Below, one piece after another: positions 12,568 to 25,100 of a DNA stretch of 64,000 nucleotides. Source of the stretch: Petrolisthes cinctipes (lineage: Eukaryota; Arthropoda; Malacostraca; Decapoda; Porcellanidae). A program made the position numbers and the translations under genes. The stretch covers positions 62,001 through 126,000 of the forward strand of contig JAWQEG010001230.1 in the NCBI GenBank assembly GCA_033782935.1, given 5' to 3'. Numbering within the stretch: position 1 is the stretch's first letter; each line of letters starts with the position of its first letter. The notes under the pieces were generated by a model. The model worked only from the letters and a program-made list of their open reading frames with translations, made no database searches and was not told where the DNA came from.

Positions 12568-14490
12568 TATATTTTAGGTGCCATAAGTCAATATGTGTAA
12601 GCATCTTCTGTACCCGTCTATATCCCAAATTCTGGTTCAAAACACCAGAAAATTCGGTATTTTTGGGTCCCAGAAGCGATCTGTACATGCCTACTCCTTG
12701 CTAGAATGTTTTCAATATACAGACCCAAAACATGCTCAAAATCGATTTTTTATGTGAAAAAAGTCGATATGTGCATGCATCCTCTGTACCCGGTTATATC
12801 CCAAATTCTGGCTCAAAACCCCCGAAGATTCGATATTTTTGGGTCCCAGAAGCAATCTGTACATGCCTACTCAGTGCTAGAATATTTTCAAATCATACGC
12901 CCAAAACATACTAAAAATCGATATTTTGGGTGTTAAAGTCGATATGTGCATGCATCTTCGGTACCCGTTTATATCTCAAATTCAGGCTCAAAACACCCAA
13001 AAAATCGATATTTCTGTGTCCCAGAAGCAATCTGTACATGTCTACACCGTGTTAGAGTATTTTCAAAATTCAGGCCCAAAACATGCTCAAAATCGATATT
13101 TTAGGTGCCCAAAGTCCATATGTGCATGCAATTTCTGTAAACGTTCATATCTCAAATTCAGTCTCAGAACACCCGAAAATTCGATTTATTTTGGTCCCAG
13201 AAGCGATCTGTACATGCCTACTCAGTGCTAGAATATTTTCAAATTATACGCCCAAAACATACTAAAAATCGATATTTTGGGTGCCAAAGTCGATATGTGC
13301 ATGCATCTTCTGTACCCGTTTATATCTCAAATTCAGGCTCAAAACTCCCAAATAATCGATATTTTTGTGTCCCAGAAGCGATCTGTACATGTCTACACCG
13401 TGTTTGAGTATTTTCAAGATACAAAACCCAAAACATGCTCAAAATCGATATTTTAAGTGCAAAAAGTCGATATGTGCATACATCATCTGTACCCTTTTAT
13501 ATCTCAAATTCAGGCTCAAAACACCCGAAAATTCAATATTTTTGGGTCCCAGAAGCGATCTGTACGTGCATACTCCGTGTTAGAGTGTTTTTAAAATACA
13601 GGCCCATAACTTGCTAAAAATCGATATTTTATATGCCCAAAGTCAATATGTGTATGCATCTTCTGTACCCGTGTATATCCCTAATTCAGGTTCAAAACAC
13701 CAGAAAATTCGATATTTTTGGTTCCCAGAAGCGATCTGTACATGCCTACTCCTTGCTAGAATGTTTTCAAGATACAGACCCAAAACATGCTCAAAATCGA
13801 TATTTTAAGTGCAAAAAGTTGATATGTGCATGCATCTTCTGTACCCGTTTATATCTCAGATTCAGGCTCAAAACTCCGAAAATTCGATATTTTTGGGTCC
13901 CTTAAGCAATATGCACATGCCTACTCAGTGCTAGAATGTTTTTAAAATACAGGCTTAAAACATGCTATAAATCGATATTTTAGGTGTCCAAAGTCGATAT
14001 GTGCATGCATCTTCTGTACCCGTTGATATCTCAAATTTAGGCTCAAAACAACCGAAAATTCGATATTTTTGGGTCCCAGAAGCGATCTGTACATGCCTAC
14101 TCCGTGTTAAAGTATTTTCAACATACAGGCACAAAACATGGTGAAAATCTATATTTTAGGTGCCCAAAGTCAATTGTGTATGCATCTTCTGTACCCGTCT
14201 ATATCCCAAATTCAGGTTCAAAACACCAGAAAATTCGATATTTTTTTTTCCCAGAAGCGATCTGTACATGCCTACTTCTTGCTAGAATGTTTTCAAGATA
14301 CAGACCCAAAACATGCTCAAAATCGATATTTTAGGTGCAAAAAGTCGATATGTGCATGCATCCTCTGTACACGGTTATATCCCAAATTCTGGCTCAAAAC
14401 ACCCGAAAATTCGATATTTTTGGGTCCCAGAAGCGATCTGTACATGCCTACTCAGTGCTAGAATATTTTCAAATTATAGGCCCAAAACAT
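12568..14490 (+). repeat. 10-mer HOR, third copy with lead-in
   Basis: Matches 1,320-3,240 at a constant offset of 11,248 bp, including the GTGAAAAAAG lead-in and the nine-T run (14,241-14,249). Divergence from copy 1 is clearly higher than between copies 1 and 2 (for example CTGTAAACG near 13,137 and CAAATAATCG near 13,349). It is not followed by a tandem duplicate. Confidence 0.88.
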
Positions 14491-16197
14491 ACTAAAAATC
14501 GATATTTTGGATGCCAAAGTCGATATGTGCATGCATCTTCTGTGCACGTTTATATCTCAAATTCAGGCTCAAAACACCCAAAAAATCGATTTTTTTGTGT
14601 CCCCGAAGCGATATGTACATGTCTACACCGTGTTAGAGTATTTTCAAAATACAGGCCCAAAACAAGCTCAAAATCGATATTTTAGATGCACAAAGTCGAT
14701 ATGTTCATGCATCTTCCGTACCCGTTCATATCTCAAATTCAGGCTCAGAACACCCGAAAATTCGATTTATTTGGGTCCCAGAAACGATCTGTACGTGTCT
14801 ACTCAGTGTTAGAGTATTTTAAAGATACAGGCCCAAAACATGCTCAAAATCGATATTTTGGGTGCCCAAAGTCGATACGTGCATGCATCTTCTGTACCCG
14901 TTTATATCTCAAATTCAAACTCAAAACACCCGAATATTCGATATTTTTGGGTCCCAAAAGCAATGTGTACATGCATACTCCGTGTTAGAGTATTCTATAA
15001 ATACAGGCCCAAAACATGCTCAAAATCGATATTTTAGGTGCCCAAAGTCGATATGTGCATGCATCTTCTGTACCCGTTCATATCTCAAATTCAGGCTCAA
15101 AACACTCGAAAATTCCATATTTTTGGGTCCCTTAAGCGATCTGTACATGCATACTCAGTGTTAAAGTATTTTCAAAATACAGGCACAAAAAATGTTCAAA
15201 ATCTATATTTTACGTGCCCAAAGTCAATATGTGTATGCATCTTCTGTACCCGTCTATATCCCAAATTCTGGCTCAAAACACCGAAAATTCGATATTTTTG
15301 GGTCCCAGAAGCGATCTGTACATGCCTACTCAGTGCTAGAATATTTTCAAATTATACGCCCAAAACATACTAAAAATCTATATTTTGGGTGCCAAAGTCG
15401 ATATGTGCATGCATTTTCTGTACCCGGTTATATCCCAAATTCTGGCTCAAAACCCCCGAAAATTCGATATTTTTGTGTCCCAGAAGCGATCTGTACATGC
15501 CTACTCAGTGCTTGAATATTTTCAAATTATAGGCCCAAAACATACAAAAAATCGATATTTTGGGTGCCAAAGTCGATATGTGCATGCATCTTCTGTGCCC
15601 GTTTATATCTCAAATTCAGGCTCAAAACACCCAAAAAATCGATATTTTTGTGTCCCCGAAGCGATCTGTACATGTCTACACCGTGTTAGAGTATTTTCAA
15701 AATACAGGCCCAAAACATGCTCAAAATCAATATTTTAGGTGCCCAAAGTCGATATGTGCATGCATCTTCTGTACCCGTTCATATCTTAAATTCAGGCTCA
15801 GAACACCCGAAAATTCGATTTATTTGGGTCCCAGAAGCGATCTGTACGTGTCTACTCAGTGTTAGAGTATTTTAAAGATACAGGCCCAAAACATGCTCAA
15901 AATCGATATTTTGGGTGCCCAAAGTCGATATGTGCATGCATCTTCTGTACCCGTTTATATCTCAAATTCAAACTCAAAACACCCGAATATTCGATATTTT
16001 TGGGTCCCAAAAGCAATGTGTACATGCATACTCCGTGTTAGAGTATTCTATAAATACAGGCCCAAAACATGCTCAAAATCGATATTTTAGGTGCCCAAAG
16101 TCGATATATGCATGCATCTTCTGTATCCGTCTATATCCCAAATTCAGGTTCAAAACACCCGAAAATCCGATATTTTTGGGTCCCAGAAGCGATCTGT
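14457..16197 (+). repeat. Right part of ~9.3-kb duplication, right copy
   Basis: Counterpart of 5,140-6,880 at an offset of 9,317 bp, with the same monomer order and rare variants and scattered substitutions only. It ends about 16,205. Confidence 0.85.
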
Positions 16198-16789
16198 ACA
16201 TGCCTACTCCGAATTAGAGTATTTTCAAAATACAGGCCCAAAACATGCTCAAAATCGATATTTTAGGTGCCCAAAGTCGATATGTGCATGCATCTTCTGT
16301 ACCCGTTTATATCTCAAATTCAGGCTCAAAACAACCGAAAATTCGATATTTTTGTGTCCCTGAAGCGATCTGTACATGCCTATTCCGTGTTAAAGTATTT
16401 TCAAAATACAGGCCCAAAACATGCTCAAAATCTATATTTTAGGTGCCCAAAGTCAATATGTGTATGCATCTTCTGTACCCGTCTATATCCCAAATTCAGG
16501 TTCAAAACACCAGAAAATTCGGTATTTTTGGGTCCCAGAAGCGATCTGTACATGCCTACTCCTTGCTAGAATGTTTTCAATATACAGACCCAAAACATGC
16601 TCAAAATCGATATTTAAGGTGCAAAAAGTCGATATGTGCATGCATCCTCTGTACCCGGTTATATCCCAAATTCTGGCTCAAAACACCCGAAAATTCGATA
16701 TTTTTGGGTCCCAAAAGCGATCTGTACATGCCTACTCAGTGCTAGAATATTTTCAAATTATACGACAAAAACATACTAAAAATCGATAT
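16198..16789 (+). repeat. Mixed monomers after the large duplication
   Basis: Three to four monomers. One of the AATTCGGTATTTTT type at 16,413-16,588 is like 68-243. The next carries ATATTTAAGGTGC, and then one has TATACGACAAAAACATAC. No long partner elsewhere is evident. Confidence 0.7.
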
Positions 16790-18200
16790 TTTGGGTGCCA
16801 AAGTCGTTATGTGCATGGATCTTCTGTACCCGTTTATATCTCAAATTCAGGCTCAAAACACCCAAAAAACCGATATTTTTGTGTCCCAGAAGCGACTTGT
16901 ACATGTCTACACCGTGTTAGAGTATCTTCAAAATATAGGCCCAAAACATGCTCAAAATCGATATTTTAGGTGCAAAAAGTCGATATGTGCATGCATCTTC
17001 TGTACCCGTTTATATCTCAAATTCAGGCTCAAAACACCAGAAAATTCAATATTTTTGGGTCCCAGAAGCGATCCGTACGTGCATACTCCGTGTTAGAGTG
17101 TTTTTAAAATACAGGCCCATAACTTGCTAAAAATCGATATTTTATATGCCCAAAGTCAATATGTGTATGCATCTTCTGTACCCGTGTATATCCCTAATTC
17201 AGGTTCAAAACACCAGAAAATTCGATATTTTTGGTTCCCAGAAGCAATCTGTACATGCCTACTCCTTGCTAGAATGTTTTCAAGATACAGACCCAAAACA
17301 TGCCCAAAATCGATATTTTAAGTGCAAAAAGTTGATATGTGCATGCATCTTCTGTATCCGTTTATATCTCAAATTCAGGCTCAAAACTCCGAAAATTCGA
17401 TATTTTTGGGTCCCTTAAGCAATCTGCACATGCCTACTCAGTGCTAGAATGTTTTTAAATTACAGGTTTAAAACATGCTATAAATCGATATTTTAGGTGT
17501 CCAAAGTCGATATGTGCATGCATCTTCTGTACCCGTTGATATCTCAAATTCAGGCTCAAAACATCCGAAAATTCGATATTTCTGGGTCCCAAAAGCGATC
17601 TGTACATGCTTACTCCGTGTTAAAGTATTTTCAACATACAGGCATAAAACATGGTGAAAATCTATATTTTAGGTGCCCAAAGTCAATATCTGTATGCATC
17701 TTCTGTACCCGTCTATATCCCAAATTCAGGTTCAAAACACCAGAAAATTTGGTATTTTTTGGTCCCAGAAGCGATCTGTACATGCCTACTTCTTGCTAGA
17801 ATGTTTTCAAGATACAGACCCAAAACATGCTCAAAATCGAAATTTTAGGTGCAAAAAGTCGATATGTGCATGTATCCTCTGTACACGGTTATATCCCAAA
17901 TTCTGGCTCAAAACCCCCGAAAATTCGATATTTTTGGGTCCCAGAAGCTATCTGTACATGCCTACTCAGTTATAGAATATTTTCAAATTATACGCCCAAA
18001 ACATACTAAAAATCGATATTTTGGGTGCCAAAGTCGATATGTGCATGCATTTTCTGTACCCGGTTATATCCCAAATTCAGGCTCAAAATCCCCGAAAATT
18101 CGATATTTTTGGGTCCCAGAAGCGATCTGTACATGCCTACTCAGTGCTAGAATATTTTCAAATTATAGGCCCAAAACATACTACAAATCGATATTTTGAG
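16790..18200 (+). repeat. 10-mer HOR, fourth diverged partial copy
   Basis: Eight monomers in the same order as 2,029-3,438 at offset 14,761-14,762 (GTATATCCCTAATTC, AAAGTTGATATG, CAGGTTTAAAACATGC, ACATGGTGAAAATC, CTCTGTACACGG). It lacks the nine-T run and the GTCAATTGTG deletion of the other copies, so it may preserve the older form of the unit. Confidence 0.78.
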
Positions 18201-20410
18201 TGCCAAAGTCGATATGTGCATGCATCTTCTGTGCATGTTTATATCTCAAATTCAGGCTCAAAACACCCAAAAAATCGATATTTTTGTGTCCTCGAAGCGA
18301 TCTGTACATGTCTACACCGTGTTAGAGTATTTTCAAAATACAGGCCCAAAACATGCTGAAAATCGATATTTTATGTGCCCAAAGTCAATATGTGTATGCA
18401 TCTTCTGTACCCGTCTATATCCCAAATTCAGGTTCAAAACACCAGAAAATTCGATTTTTTTGGGTCCCAGAAGCGATCTGTACATGCCTACTCCTTGCTA
18501 GAATGTTTTCAAAATACAGACCCAAAACATGTTAAAAATCGATATTTTAAGTGCCAAAAGTCGATATGTGCATGCATCTTCTGTACCCTTTTATATCTCA
18601 AATTCAGGCTCAAAACTCCGAAAATTCGATATTTTTTGGTCCCTTAAGCAATCTGCACCTGCCTACTCAGTGCTAGAATGTTTTTAAAATACAGGTTTAA
18701 AACATACTATAAATCGATATTTTAGGTGTCCAAAGTCGATATGTGCATGCATCTTCTGAACCCGTTTATATCTCAAATTCAGGCTCAAAACACCAGAAAA
18801 CTCGATTTTTTTGGGTCCCAGAAGCGATCTGTACATGCCTACTCCGTGTTAGAGTATTTTTAAAATACATGCCCAAAACATGTTAAAAATCGATATTTTA
18901 GGTGTCCAAAGTCGATATGTGCATGCATCTTCTGAATCCGTTTATATCTCAAATTCAGGCTCAAAACACCAGAAAATTCGATATTTTTGGGTCCCTTAAG
19001 CGATCTGTACATGCCTACTCCTTGCTAGAATTTTTTCAAGATACAGACCCAAAACATGCTCAAAATCGATATTTTAGGTGCAAAAAGTCGATATGTGCAT
19101 GCATCTTCTGTACCCGTTTATATCTCAAATTCAGGCTCAAAACACCCGAAAATTCCATATTTTGGGGTCCCTTAAGCGATCTGTACATGCATACTCAGTG
19201 CTATAATGTTTTCAAAATATAGGTTCAAAACATGCTAAAAATCAATATTTTAGGTGTCCAAAGTCGATACGTGCATGCATCTTCTGAATCCGTTTATATC
19301 TCAAATTCAGGCTCAAAACACCCGAAAATTCGATATTTTTGGGTCCCAGAAGTGATCTGTACATACCTACTCCGTGTTAATGTATTTTCAAAATACAGGC
19401 CCAAAACATGCTCAAAATCTATATTTTAGGTGCCCAAAGTCAATATGTGTATGCATCTTCTTTACCCGTCTATATCCCAAATTCAGGTTCAAAACACCAG
19501 AAAATTCGGTATTTTTGGGTCCCAGAAAAAATCTGTACATGCCTACTCCTTGCTAGAATTTTTTCAAGATACAGACCCAAAACATGCTCAAAATCGATAT
19601 TTTAGGTGCAAAAAGTCGATATGTGCATGCATCCTCTGTACCCGGTTATATCCCAAATTCTGGCTCAAAACCCCCGAAAATCCGATATTTTTGGGTCCCA
19701 AAAGCGATCTGTACATGCCTACTCAGTGCTAGAATATTTTCAAATTATACGACGAAAACATTCTAAAAATCGATATTTTGGGTGCCAAAGTCGATATGTG
19801 CATGCATCTTCTGTACCCGTTTATATCTCAAATTCAGGCTCAAAACACCCAAAAATTCGATATTTTTGTGTCCCAGAAGCGATCTGTACATGTCTACACC
19901 GTGCTATAGCATTTTCAAAATACAGGCCCAAAACATGCTCAAAACCGATATTTTAGGTGCCCAAAGTCGATATGTGCATGCATCATCTGTACCCGTTCAT
20001 ATCTCAAATTCAGGCTCAGAATACCCTAAAATTCGATTTATTTGGGTTCCAGAAGCGATCTGTACATGTCTACTCCGTGTTAGAGTATTTTTAAAATACA
20101 GGCCCAAAACATGCTCAAAATCGATATTTTAGGTGCCTAAAGTCAATATGTGCATGCATCTTCTGTACCCGTTTATATCTCAAATTCAGGCTCAAAACAC
20201 TAGAAAATTCGGTATTTTTGGGTCCCAGAAGCGATCTGTACATGCCTACTCCTTGCTAGAATTTTTTCAAGATACAGACCCAAAACATGCTCAAAATCGA
20301 TATTTTAGGTGCAAAAAGTCGATATGTGCATGCATCTTCTGTACCCGTTTATATCTCAAATTCAGGCTCAAAACACCAGAAAATTCGATATTTTTTTGTC
20401 CCAAAAGCGA
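18201..20410 (+). repeat. Heterogeneous monomers
   Basis: About 12-13 monomers without a clear local HOR. Two neighbouring monomers share a CTTCTGAAC/CTTCTGAAT variant (near 18,761 and 18,937), with another at 19,287. 19,782-20,132 resembles 26,450-26,800 (CTCAAAACCGATATTTTAG, CATCATCTG). Confidence 0.7.
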
Positions 20411-20422
20411 TCTGTACTCAGT
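20411..20422. other. 8-bp deletion in half B
   Basis: CTGTACTCAGTG stands where other monomers have CTGTACATGCCTACTCAGTG. The lost segment is flanked by TAC on both sides, consistent with slippage. Confidence 0.85.
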
Positions 20423-21289
20423 GCTAGAATATTTTCAAATTATACGCCGAAAACATACTAAAAATCGATATTTTGGGTGCCAAAGTCGATATGTGCATGC
20501 ATCTTCTGTACCCGTTTATATCTAAAATTCAGGCTCAAAACACCCGAAAATTCAATATTTTTGGGTCCCTTAAGCAATCTGCACATGCCTACTCAGTGCT
20601 AGAATGTTTTTAAAATACAGGCTTAAAACATGCTATAAATCGATATTTTAGGTGTCCAAATTCGATATGTGCATGCTTCTTCTGTACCCGTTTATATCTC
20701 AAATTCAGGCTCAAAACACCCGAAAATTCAATATTTTTTGGTCCCAGAAGCGATCTGTACATGCCTACTCCGTGTTAATGTATTTTCAATATACAGGCCC
20801 AAAACATGCTGAAAATCTATATATTAGGTGCCCAAAGTCAATATGTGTATGCATCTTCTGTACCCGTCTATATCCCAAATTCAGGTTCAAAACACCAGAA
20901 AATTCGGTATTTTTGGGTCCCAGAAGCGGTCTGTACATGCCTACTCCTTGCTAGAATTTTTTCAAGATACAGACCCAAAACATGCTGAAAATCTATATTT
21001 TAGGTGCCCAAAGTCGATATGTGCATGCATCTTCTGTATCCGTCTATATCCCAAATTCAGGTTTAAAACACCCGAAAATTCGATATTTTTGGGTCCCAGA
21101 AGCGATCTGTACCTGCCTACTCCTTGCTAGAATTTTTTCAAGATACAAACCCAAAACATGCTCAAAATCGATATTTTAGGTGCAAAAAGTCGATATGTGC
21201 ATGCATCTTCTGTACCCGTTTATATCTCAAATTCAGGCTCAAAACACCAGAAAATTCGATATTTTTGGGTCCCAAAAGCGATCTGTACA
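20411..21289 (+). repeat. 5-mer HOR I (879 bp), copy 1
   Basis: Five monomers duplicated immediately downstream at an offset of 879 bp. Shared markers are TATATATTAGGTGCCC, AAATTCGATATGTGCATGCTTC, GAAGCGGTCTG and GTACCTGCC. Homology also extends to the left, to about 20,200, but with an offset 8 bp shorter because of the deletion at 20,417. Confidence 0.87.
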
Positions 21290-22168
21290 TGCCTACTCAG
21301 TGCTAGAATATTTTCAAATTATACGCCGAAAATATTCTAAAAATCGATATTTTGGGTGCCAAAGTCGATATGTGCATGCATCTTCTGTACCCGTTTATAT
21401 CTAAAATTCAGGCTCAAAACACCCGAAAATTCAATATTTTTGGGTCCCTTAAGCAATCTGCACATGCCTACTCAGTGCTAGAATGTTTTTAAAATACAGG
21501 CTTAAAACATGCTATAAATCGATATTTTAGGTGTCCAAATTCGATATGTGCATGCTTCTTCTGTACCCGTTTATATCTCAAATTCAGGCTCAAAACACCC
21601 GAAAATTCAATATTTTTTGGTCCCAGAAGCGATCTGTACATGCCTACTCCGTGTTAATGTATTTTCAATATACAGGCCCAAAACATGCTGAAAATCTATA
21701 TATTAGGTGCCCAAAGTCAATATGTGTATGCATCTTCTGTACCCGTCTATATCCCAAATTCAGGTTCAAAACACCAGAAAATTCGGTATTTTTGGGTCCC
21801 AGAAGCGGTCTGTACATGCCTACTCCTTGCTAGAATTTTTTTAAAAAAACAGACCCAAAACATGCTGAAAATCTATATTTTAGGTGCCCAAAGTCGATAT
21901 GTGCATGCATCTTCTGTATCCGTCTATATCCCAAATTCAGGTTTAAAACACCCGAAAATTCGATATTTTTGGGTCCCAGAAGCGATCTGTACCTGCCTAC
22001 TCCTTGCTAGAATTTTTTCAAGATACAAACCCAAAACATGCTCAAAATCGATATTTTAGGTGCAAAAAGTCTATATGTGCATGCATCTTCTGTACTCGTT
22101 TATATCTCAAATTCAGGCTCAAAACACCAGAAAATTCGATATTTTTGGGTCCCAAAAGCGATCTGTAC
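21290..22168 (+). repeat. 5-mer HOR I (879 bp), copy 2
   Basis: Duplicate of the preceding five monomers. Differences are few: GAAAATATTC near 21,328, and a T7A7 run near 21,833-21,847 where copy 1 has TTTTTTCAAGATAC. It ends where CATGTCTACACCGTGCTATAGC begins. Confidence 0.87.
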
Positions 22169-25100
22169 ATGTCTACACCGTGCTATAGCATTTTCAAAAA
22201 TACAGGCCCAAAACATGCTCAAAATCGATATTTTGGGTGCCCAAAGTCGATATGTGCATGCATCTTCTGTACCCGTTTATATCTCAAATTCAGACTCAAA
22301 ACACCCGAATATTCAATATTTTTGGGTCCCAAAAGCAATGTGTACATGCATACTCCGTGTTAGAGTATTTTCAAAATACAGGTCTAAAACATGCTGAAAA
22401 TCTATATATTAGGTGCCCAAAGTCAATATGTGTATGTATCTTCTGTACCCGTCGATATCCCAAATTCAGGTTCAAAACACTCGAAAATTCGATATTTTTG
22501 GGTCCCAGAAGCAATCTGTACATGCCTACTTCTTGCTAGAATGTTTTCAAGATACAGACCCAAAACATGCTCAAAATCGATATTTTAGGTGCAAAAAGAC
22601 GAAATGTGCATGCATCTTCTGTACCCGTTTATATCTCAAATTCAGGCTCAAAACACCTGAAAATTCGATATTTTTGGGTCCCCGAAGCGATCTGTACATG
22701 CCTACTCCGTGTTATAGTTTTTTCAAAATACAGGCCCAAAACATGCTAAAAATCGATATTTTAGGTGCCCAAAGTCGATATGTGCATGCATCTTCTGTAT
22801 CCGTCTATATCCCAAATTCAGGTTCAAAACACCCGAAAATTCGATATTTTTGGGTTCCAGAAGCGATCTGTACATGCCTACTCCTTGCTAGAATTTTTTA
22901 AGATACAAACCCAAGACATACTCAAAATCGATATTTTATGTGCAAAAAGTCGATATGTGCATGCATCTTCTGTACCCGTTTATATCTCAAATTCAGGCTC
23001 AAAACACCAGAAAATTCGATATTTTTGGGTCCCAAAAGCGATCTGTACATGCCTACTCAGTTCTAGAATATTTTCAAATTATACGCCGAAAATATTCTAA
23101 AAATCGTTATTTTGGGTGCCAAAGTCGATATGTGCATGCATCTTCTGTACCCGTTTATATCTCAAATTCAGGCTGAAAACACTAAAAAAATCGATATTTT
23201 TGTGTCCCAGAAGCGATCTGTACATGTCTACACCGTGCTATAGTATTTTCAAAATACAGGCCCAAAACATGCTCAAAACCGATATTTTAGGTGCCCAAAG
23301 TCGATATGTGCATGCATCATCTGTACCCGTTCATATCTCAAATTCAGGCTCAGAACACCCTAAAATTCGATTTATTTGGGTTCCCAAAGCGATCTGTACA
23401 TGTCTACTCCGTGTTAGAGTATTTTTAAAATACAGGCCCAAAACATGCTAAAAATCGATATTTTAGGTGCCCAAAGTCGATATGTGCATGCATCTTCTGT
23501 ACCCGTTTATATCTCAAATTCAGGCTCAAAACACCCGAAAAATCGATATTTTTGGGTCCCCGAAGCGATCTGTACATGCCTACTCCGTGTTATAGTTTTT
23601 TTCAAAATACAGGCCCAAAACATGCTCAAAATCGATATTTTAGGTGCCCAAAGTCGATATGTGCATGCATCTTCTGTATCCGTCTATATCCCAAATTCAG
23701 GTTCAAAACACCCGAAAATTCGATATTTTTGGGTCCCAGAAGCGATCTGTACATGCCTACTCCTTGCTAGAATTTTTTCAAGATACAGACCCAAAACATG
23801 TTAAAAATCGATATTTTAGGTGCAAAAAGTCTATATGTGCATGCATCTTCTGTACCCGTTTATATCTCAAATTCAGGCTCAAAACTCCAAAAAATCGATA
23901 TTTTTTGGTCCCTTAAGCAATCTGCACATGCCTACTCAGTGCTGGAATGTTTTTAAAATACAGGCTTAAAAACATGCTATAAATCGATATTTTAGGTGAC
24001 CAAAGTCGATATGTGCATGCATCTTCTGAACCCGTTTATATCTCAAATTCAGGCTCAAAACCCCCAAAATCTCGATATTTTTGGGTCCCAAAAGCGATCT
24101 GTACATGTCTACTCCGTGTTAGAGTATTTTTAAAATACAGGCCCAAAACATGCTAAAAATCGATATTTTAGGTGCAAAAAGTCGATATGTGCATGCATCT
24201 TCTGTACCCGTTTATATCTCAAATTCTGGCTCAAAACACCCGAAAATTTCATATTTTTGGGTCCCTTAAGCGATCTGTACATGCATACTCAGTGCTAGAA
24301 TGTTTTCAAAATATAGGCTCAAAACATGCTAAAAATCGATATTTTAGGTGTCGAAAGTCGATATGTCTTCTGTACCCGTTTATATCTAAAATTCAGGCTC
24401 AAAACACCCGAAAATTCGATATTTTTGGGTCCCAAAAGCAAACTGTACATGTCTACTCCGAGTTAGAGTATTTTTTAAAATACAGGCCCAAAACATGCTA
24501 AAAATCGATATTTTAGGTGTCCAAAGTCGATATGTGCAAGCATCTTCTGTACCCGTTTATATCTCAAATTCAGGCTCAAAACACCCGAAAATTTAATATT
24601 TTTGGGTCCCAGAAGCGATCTGTACCTGCATACTCCGTGTTAGAGTGTTTTTAAAATACAGGCCCAAAACATGCTGAAAATCGATATTTTATGTGCCCAA
24701 AGTCAATATGTGTATGCATCTTCTGTACACGTGTATATCCCTAATTCAAGTTCAAAACACCAGAAAATTCGATATTTTTGGGTCCCAAAAGCGATCTGTA
24801 CATGCCTACTCCTTGCTAGAATGTTTTCAAGATACAGACCCAAAACATGCTCAAAATCGATATTTTAAGTGCAAAAAGTCGATATGTGCATGCATCTTCT
24901 GTACCCGTTTATATCTCAAATTCAGGCTCAAAACTCCGAAAATTCGATATTTTTGGGTCCCAGAAGCAATCTTCACATGCCTACTCAGTGCTAGAATGTT
25001 TTTAAAATACAGGCTTAAAACATGCTATAATTCGATATTTTAGGTGTCCAAAGTCGATATGTGCATGCATCTTCTGTACCCGTTTATATCTCAAATTCAG

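Noticed and set aside
16421..16969. 182-codon open frame and the hundreds of similar 60-166-codon frames
   Set aside because: They recur with the satellite period in all frames and translate the same non-coding repeat. There is no recognisable domain, no consistent start context and frame identity changes with 1-bp indels.
21829..21852. T7A7 run as a regulatory or insertion site
   Set aside because: It is a local change of TTTTTTCAAGATAC in one monomer of a recent duplicate, explained by a few point changes plus one inserted base.
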